DNA from: Reticulitermes lucifugus
Taxonomy: Eukaryota > Arthropoda > Insecta > Blattodea > Rhinotermitidae
Reading direction: 5' to 3'
Length of the DNA: 24,359 nucleotides
Assembly: GCA_026260175.1 (NCBI GenBank)
Contig: JAKCWW010002652.1
Span: 1 to 24,359 of the forward strand
Part shown: positions 20,806-24,359 of the stretch, piece after piece
How the letters are laid out: every line of letters starts with the position of its first letter
Numbering within the stretch: the first letter of the stretch is position 1
The notes under the pieces: generated by a model
The model's input: the letters and a program-made list of their open reading frames with translations, nothing else
Databases searched by the model: none
What the model was told of the DNA's origin: nothing
Made by a program: the position numbers and the translations under genes

Positions 20806-21581
20806 TTTATTGAGAATCTCGTTCATCAGAGGCATAACCTTCATTGTGCATCAAATTATTAGGACTAGAAGAAATGTTTATACTCTCGTGGTGTTTGACA
20901 AACGATCATCAGTTACGGACTGTACAGTGTGACTAACTACAAAGAAACAGTTAAAATGAATAAACATAACCCACAGGCTCTAACATGAGCAATCAAATGC
21001 CAATCACTATTACAAGTATGCTTATTCCTGACTGTGTGAGCAATAAAGTACAGTGTGTTCACACACAAAAGGTTTTCATGAGTTCATCTGTTCACAGCCA
21101 TACACCAGTATGACTCACAACCTTTAATAAGCTTTTTTACAACCTTCTTGAAGCCTACACAAGTCCCATGGTTAGATATTATCACATTATGCCTGATATT
21201 GCTCATAGCTTGCCAGCTACCTAGTCCACCGTCAACATGATCAAATCAACAAAAACCTAAGACAGTTATCTGTAAGACCTTATCAGTCCTACATGGACAT
21301 TAGCAGTTCCTTCTGGATCACTGAGATTCGAGGATGAACTCACGCCACCTACGGATTCAACTTCAAGAGGGCTACAATAGGCTGCCTACTTCAAAAGAGA
21401 CAGACTCTGTGTAATAACTTACTTCAGAAATTTAAATGGTTCTGCATCACTCACTAATGTAATACTGTCTCAGATTTGGTATGCATATGTTGTACCACAG
21501 TCTCAGGACTTCTTCAGCCCTTACTTCCACCAATCTAACAATCATGTCAGTGGAAAACAAACACCTAGGAAATGTACATCA
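20806..21581 (-). other. Probable porcupine 3' UTR
   Basis: This is the sequence downstream of the porcupine stop on the minus strand. It contains minus-strand poly(A) signals ATTAAA (21123-21128) and AATAAA (20806-20811), either of which could end the transcript. A segment at 21310-21370 is locally richer in CpG and resembles repeat sequence, but I cannot assign it. Confidence 0.4.
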
Positions 21582-22015
21582 CTACACAAGTAGATAAAAT
21601 ATGTACGTGCCTAAAGCTACCCAGTGACTAGCATAACTAAGAACTGACCACTTTGCCAAGGTGTGTGCATAGTTGTATCCTTCCTCCTGGAGCTTTGAAG
21701 ACATATCAAACATAACACCAAGGTATGACAAATGGAACATCGCAACCAGACCAAGTCCTATGTTGCCAAGCACAACAACCAACCGCTTCTCTTTATTGCG
21801 ATGGGAACATTCCCTGCGACATGGACGTACCTGAATGCAGGCACCAAACACCATAGCGAGCTTCTGGCGCAACACATACTCCACGTAAGTGTATGCCCCA
21901 AGAGACAGCAGAACAGCTGCAAGCTGAAAATTCAGTCCATGAAGTAGGGAGCTGACAGCATATGTGGACAGAATGGCTGCAAAGCTACCCAGGGGCTTTG
22001 TTGTTCGGAACACAT
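21582..22015 (-). CDS. porcupine: Porcupine, last coding exon (Wnt O-acyltransferase C-terminus)
   Basis: Porcupine is an ER membrane MBOAT enzyme that attaches palmitoleate to Wnt proteins, which is required for their secretion and signalling. The exon starts after a good acceptor (CCTTTCCAG, ending at 22016). It completes a split Tyr codon and runs 143 codons to TAG at 21582-21584. The block YAVSSLLHGLNFQLAAVLLS contains the conserved catalytic histidine (codon 21939-21941) and matches the vertebrate protein closely. Hydrophobic segments follow, with a Cys/His patch between them, and the chain ends with SHWV..GTYIFYLLV, as in the family. No start belongs here, since the frame continues from the exon at 23326-23543. 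Confidence 0.95.
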
Positions 22016-22140
22016 CTGGAAAGGATAAGTAGGCAAAAGTTCAAGTATTGAAACATGTTATATGCCCCTAGACATGCAATAGTTACCACTGAAATTTATT
22101 TAAAAATAATTACTGCAAAAATCTGTCTAATAATCTATTA

Positions 22141-22171
<31 letters not shown>

Positions 22172-23325
22172 TAATAATAATGTTACCAAGTACCAATGAG
22201 TGAAGACATAAATGAAATAAATAAATAAATAATGATATTTATATAATAACCGTGGGAAAGGAAGCAATTAGAGGAACATCCACATAATGAAAAGGAGTCC
22301 CAGTCTGCATATAATTACTGGTTTTGAATTAAAAGTTTTAACACGATGACTAATGCCCAAATCCATTGCAATAATTTGCAAACTGCAACAGCTTATGTAT
22401 GGCATATGGCTGCTGAGGCTGAAGCTAGTGGTTTTAAATGTGCTGGCTTGGTTAATTGTTATGAATTTTATTATGCTGTATTTGATGGTCTAAAATACAT
22501 AGCTACCCTTTATACATATATTTTCTCACACAAAACAATCCATAAACTATGCAGTCTATCTTACAGCTTTAGACACTTAGAGCAGCATAGTCATAGAAGC
22601 TTGACAAGTGGTTTTGCATCATGACAATATTCCTTCCCAAATAGCACTTTCAGAAAAGCAATCTTTGGTAAAGAAACAAAAGTGATGGTATAGACAACAC
22701 ATTCACTTGATTTGTCCTGTGTGTATGTGTGGAGCCATGTGACAATAATGCTGAAAGGCATTTTTAAAAAATTATTTCCAGCAACATTTCCAGGTGTGGA
22801 AAATGCATCAGAACATTCGAAGGTGATCATATTCACTCACTCATTAAAGGCTGTGACAATATAATCTCCTTGATAGAATCAGCCTGGTTATTTGTCAGAC
22901 ATCATACTAACAAAAATGACAGGATGTCTGGTGAAACTGTTAGTGTAAACTGAACAGAAAATAAGCAGTCTCTTTGACAACTCAATAAAGCATTCCCACA
23001 TTACATTGATTGGCAAGATTTACTCAGTGGATTCAGATGCAACTTGCAGTACAGAAAGAATAGATGTGAAAGAAAACACTGCAGTGGTATCAACATAAAG
23101 ACGGACCGGGAATATGCAGATGTCCAAAACTACTAAAACACTGATCACCTATGAACAGTGCAGAAAGGGGAGAACAAAAATCCAGTGGTCACCAGGAACT
23201 GAAACAGAGTTTTAAGGTAGGAATTTGGAACTGATCGGAATGATTGAATACTGGATGGGAAGAAGCCCAGGAGGGGGAACAAGAATAATAACTCTGAGTG
23301 GAAAGCATGCCATCCATATACTCAC
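22016..23325 (-). other. Porcupine intron (phase 1)
   Basis: The intron is 1,310 nt on the minus strand, with donor AATT|GTGAGT and acceptor CCTTTCCAG. The split codon T|AT gives the Tyr expected from the family. It contains AT-rich microsatellite DNA and no exon. Confidence 0.9.
22139..22182. repeat. (AAT)n microsatellite
   Basis: Ten or so ATA/AAT units with imperfect TGA units at the start, inside the porcupine intron. A short (AAAT)n run follows at about 22212-22231. Confidence 0.85.
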
Positions 23326-23543
23326 AATTCTTGAGCCAATTGTGCATGGGCATATTCCAGTACACAACAACTTGGACCAGGGAACGTGGAATCTCTATAA
23401 ATTGGGGTCGTGCAACAGACAGACTCCATGGTTCATCTTCATGGTGCCCAAACCCAGACATAATGGCCGATGCCTCTGACAAGAAGCACACAAAGTAATG
23501 GCTTGATCGAAATGAGAGAGCATCCCGATATGCTATCCACCAC
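23326..23543 (-). CDS. porcupine: Porcupine, penultimate coding exon
   Basis: This 218-nt exon is bounded on the minus strand by acceptor TTTGCACAG and donor GTGAGT. One base completes a codon from the exon to the right, 72 codons follow, and one base carries over. It begins WWIAYRDALSFRSSHYFVCF, characteristic of Porcupine, and includes IEIPRSLVQVVVYWNMPMHN. The Asn of YWNMP (codon 23354-23356) is the conserved MBOAT asparagine that pairs with the catalytic histidine in the next exon. An upstream ATG in the same frame lies inside the intron and is not a start. The earlier exons lie beyond the right edge of the window or were not recognised. Confidence 0.94.
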
Positions 23544-24290
23544 CTGTGCAAATTGTACATCAACAGAAACTACAGTATAGATTTATGTATTCAACAAAAG
23601 AAACACACAGTAATTTCAGATACAACATTTTTAAATTGTTTACAAACTTCTGAAAATTTTGAACACCGTCACTACGGGTTTTGACATGACTTATGTTAGT
23701 ACATTCTTATTCTCGGCTTTATCCGCTCATGACTCCGCCCTCTTGTTCTCTCAGTCTCCAACCTTCATATATTAATCTTCTATAATGGAATTAATGTGTG
23801 TTTTACACTTATATATAAGTCTCCTGACCCTCTCCTCCTTCATTTACAGTGCATGCATCAGCAGCAAAACTGAAGTGGATGCCACTGATTGCATAATATT
23901 CCACAGCATGTGCCACTTAGGCCTCATTCACACTGCATGCCAAGGTGAGCTACAGCGGACAGTTTTGATTTGTGGGATGTTACATCAAGTCCCTTAATGG
24001 GCAGTGTTTGGTGGGGAAGACTCTTAATGAATCAAGAAGTGACTTTTTTGAGTACACAGAATAAGCAGCAGGCATTAAAGTTTAGAGAAGTTTCATAAGC
24101 TTTTAGATAACTTACTTAAAGACAAAGAAAGGTTTTGGAGATTCTTCAGAAAGAATTAATTTGCACATCAACTGACAAGCAAAATACAAACTTCTAAAGG
24201 TCCATTAGCCCTGAGAAGTGTTTTATGTTAACAGTGAAGTAAGATGAGGACTACAGTAGAGAACAGTAGTTATATATTTTATCATAATAT
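23544..24290 (-). other. Porcupine intron, probably continuing beyond the window
   Basis: Since the exon at 23326-23543 needs upstream exons, this stretch should be intronic. A donor-like AA|GTAAGT on the minus strand near 24118 is in the right phase, but the sequence before it lacks the membrane segments expected of Porcupine, so I do not call an exon. The stretches 23690-23780 and 23920-23990 look repeat-like. Confidence 0.5.
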
Positions 24291-24359
24291 TTTTTATTTT
24301 TCAATGGCTTGACAGCCCCTTGGGGGCCTAGGCCGCCTCATTGTTCGAGGCTTCACGAT
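24291..24359 (-). mobile_element. 3' end of a retroposon cut by the window edge
   Basis: On the minus strand, a GC-rich segment with GGCCTAGGCCCCCAAGGGGC and then TGTCAAGCCATTGA leads into an A-rich tail (AAAAATAAAAAATATT). The abrupt GC-rich body plus A-rich tail is the shape of a SINE or LINE 3' end. The family is not known to me and the rest is outside the window. Confidence 0.45.

Noticed and set aside
23690-23780. CpG-bearing segment around cggctttatccgctcatgac that looked like part of a known repeat.
   Set aside because: I could not find ends, a second copy or a structural signature within the window.
23920-23990. gcctcattcacactgcatgc, similar to a DNA transposon terminal repeat.
   Set aside because: No matching inverted terminus in the window.
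24060-24240. Possible further upstream porcupine exon ending at a donor near 24118 (minus).
   Set aside because: The donor and phase fit, but the frame before it lacks membrane segments and has no similarity that I recognise to Porcupine.

Overview
This is an AT-rich, intron- and repeat-bearing stretch of an animal nuclear genome, almost certainly an arthropod and probably a hemimetabolous insect such as a cockroach or termite. That placement is inference from three things: an insect-type Porcupine protein, a Squid-family hnRNP, and a dispersed repeat that I remember from many arthropod gene predictions. Most of the 24 kb is non-coding. Nothing looks bacterial, and there is no operon, CRISPR array or rRNA gene.

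Layout. (1) About 1-5,690, minus strand: an unidentified gene seen through its first two coding exons (5655-5691 and 5460-5565, joined by an 89-nt GT-AG intron). A possible terminal exon lies near 1192-1283. The region between them holds a near-perfect hairpin (1686-1831), a piggyBac-like MITE candidate (4017-4135) and a tRNA-derived SINE with a perfect 14-bp target-site duplication (3455-3744). (2) 5,700-6,350: CpG-denser DNA, a plausible promoter zone. (3) 6,356-6,990, minus strand: the 5'-truncated, frameshifted tail of a non-LTR retrotransposon ending in an (ATGT)n tract. (4) 7,345-8,181, plus strand: an intact intronless two-RRM hnRNP of the Squid type, the only complete protein gene in the window and most likely a retrogene. 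(5) 8,700-20,800: intergenic DNA with a large foldback (10944-11258), a degenerate tandem repeat, a Tigger/pogo transposase relic (13432-14110, minus), an arthropod dispersed repeat (15785-16335) and a second SINE copy (17921-18220). (6) 21,582-23,543, minus strand: the last two coding exons of porcupine, the Wnt O-acyltransferase, carrying both conserved MBOAT active-site residues. The rest of that gene lies beyond the right edge. The window closes on the 3' end of another retroposon.

The genes do not form a pathway. The most interesting items are the intact Squid-like retrogene with an unusual RRM1 substitution, the two strong foldbacks (one with a hammerhead-like CUGANGA...GAAAC core), and the small unidentified minus-strand gene.
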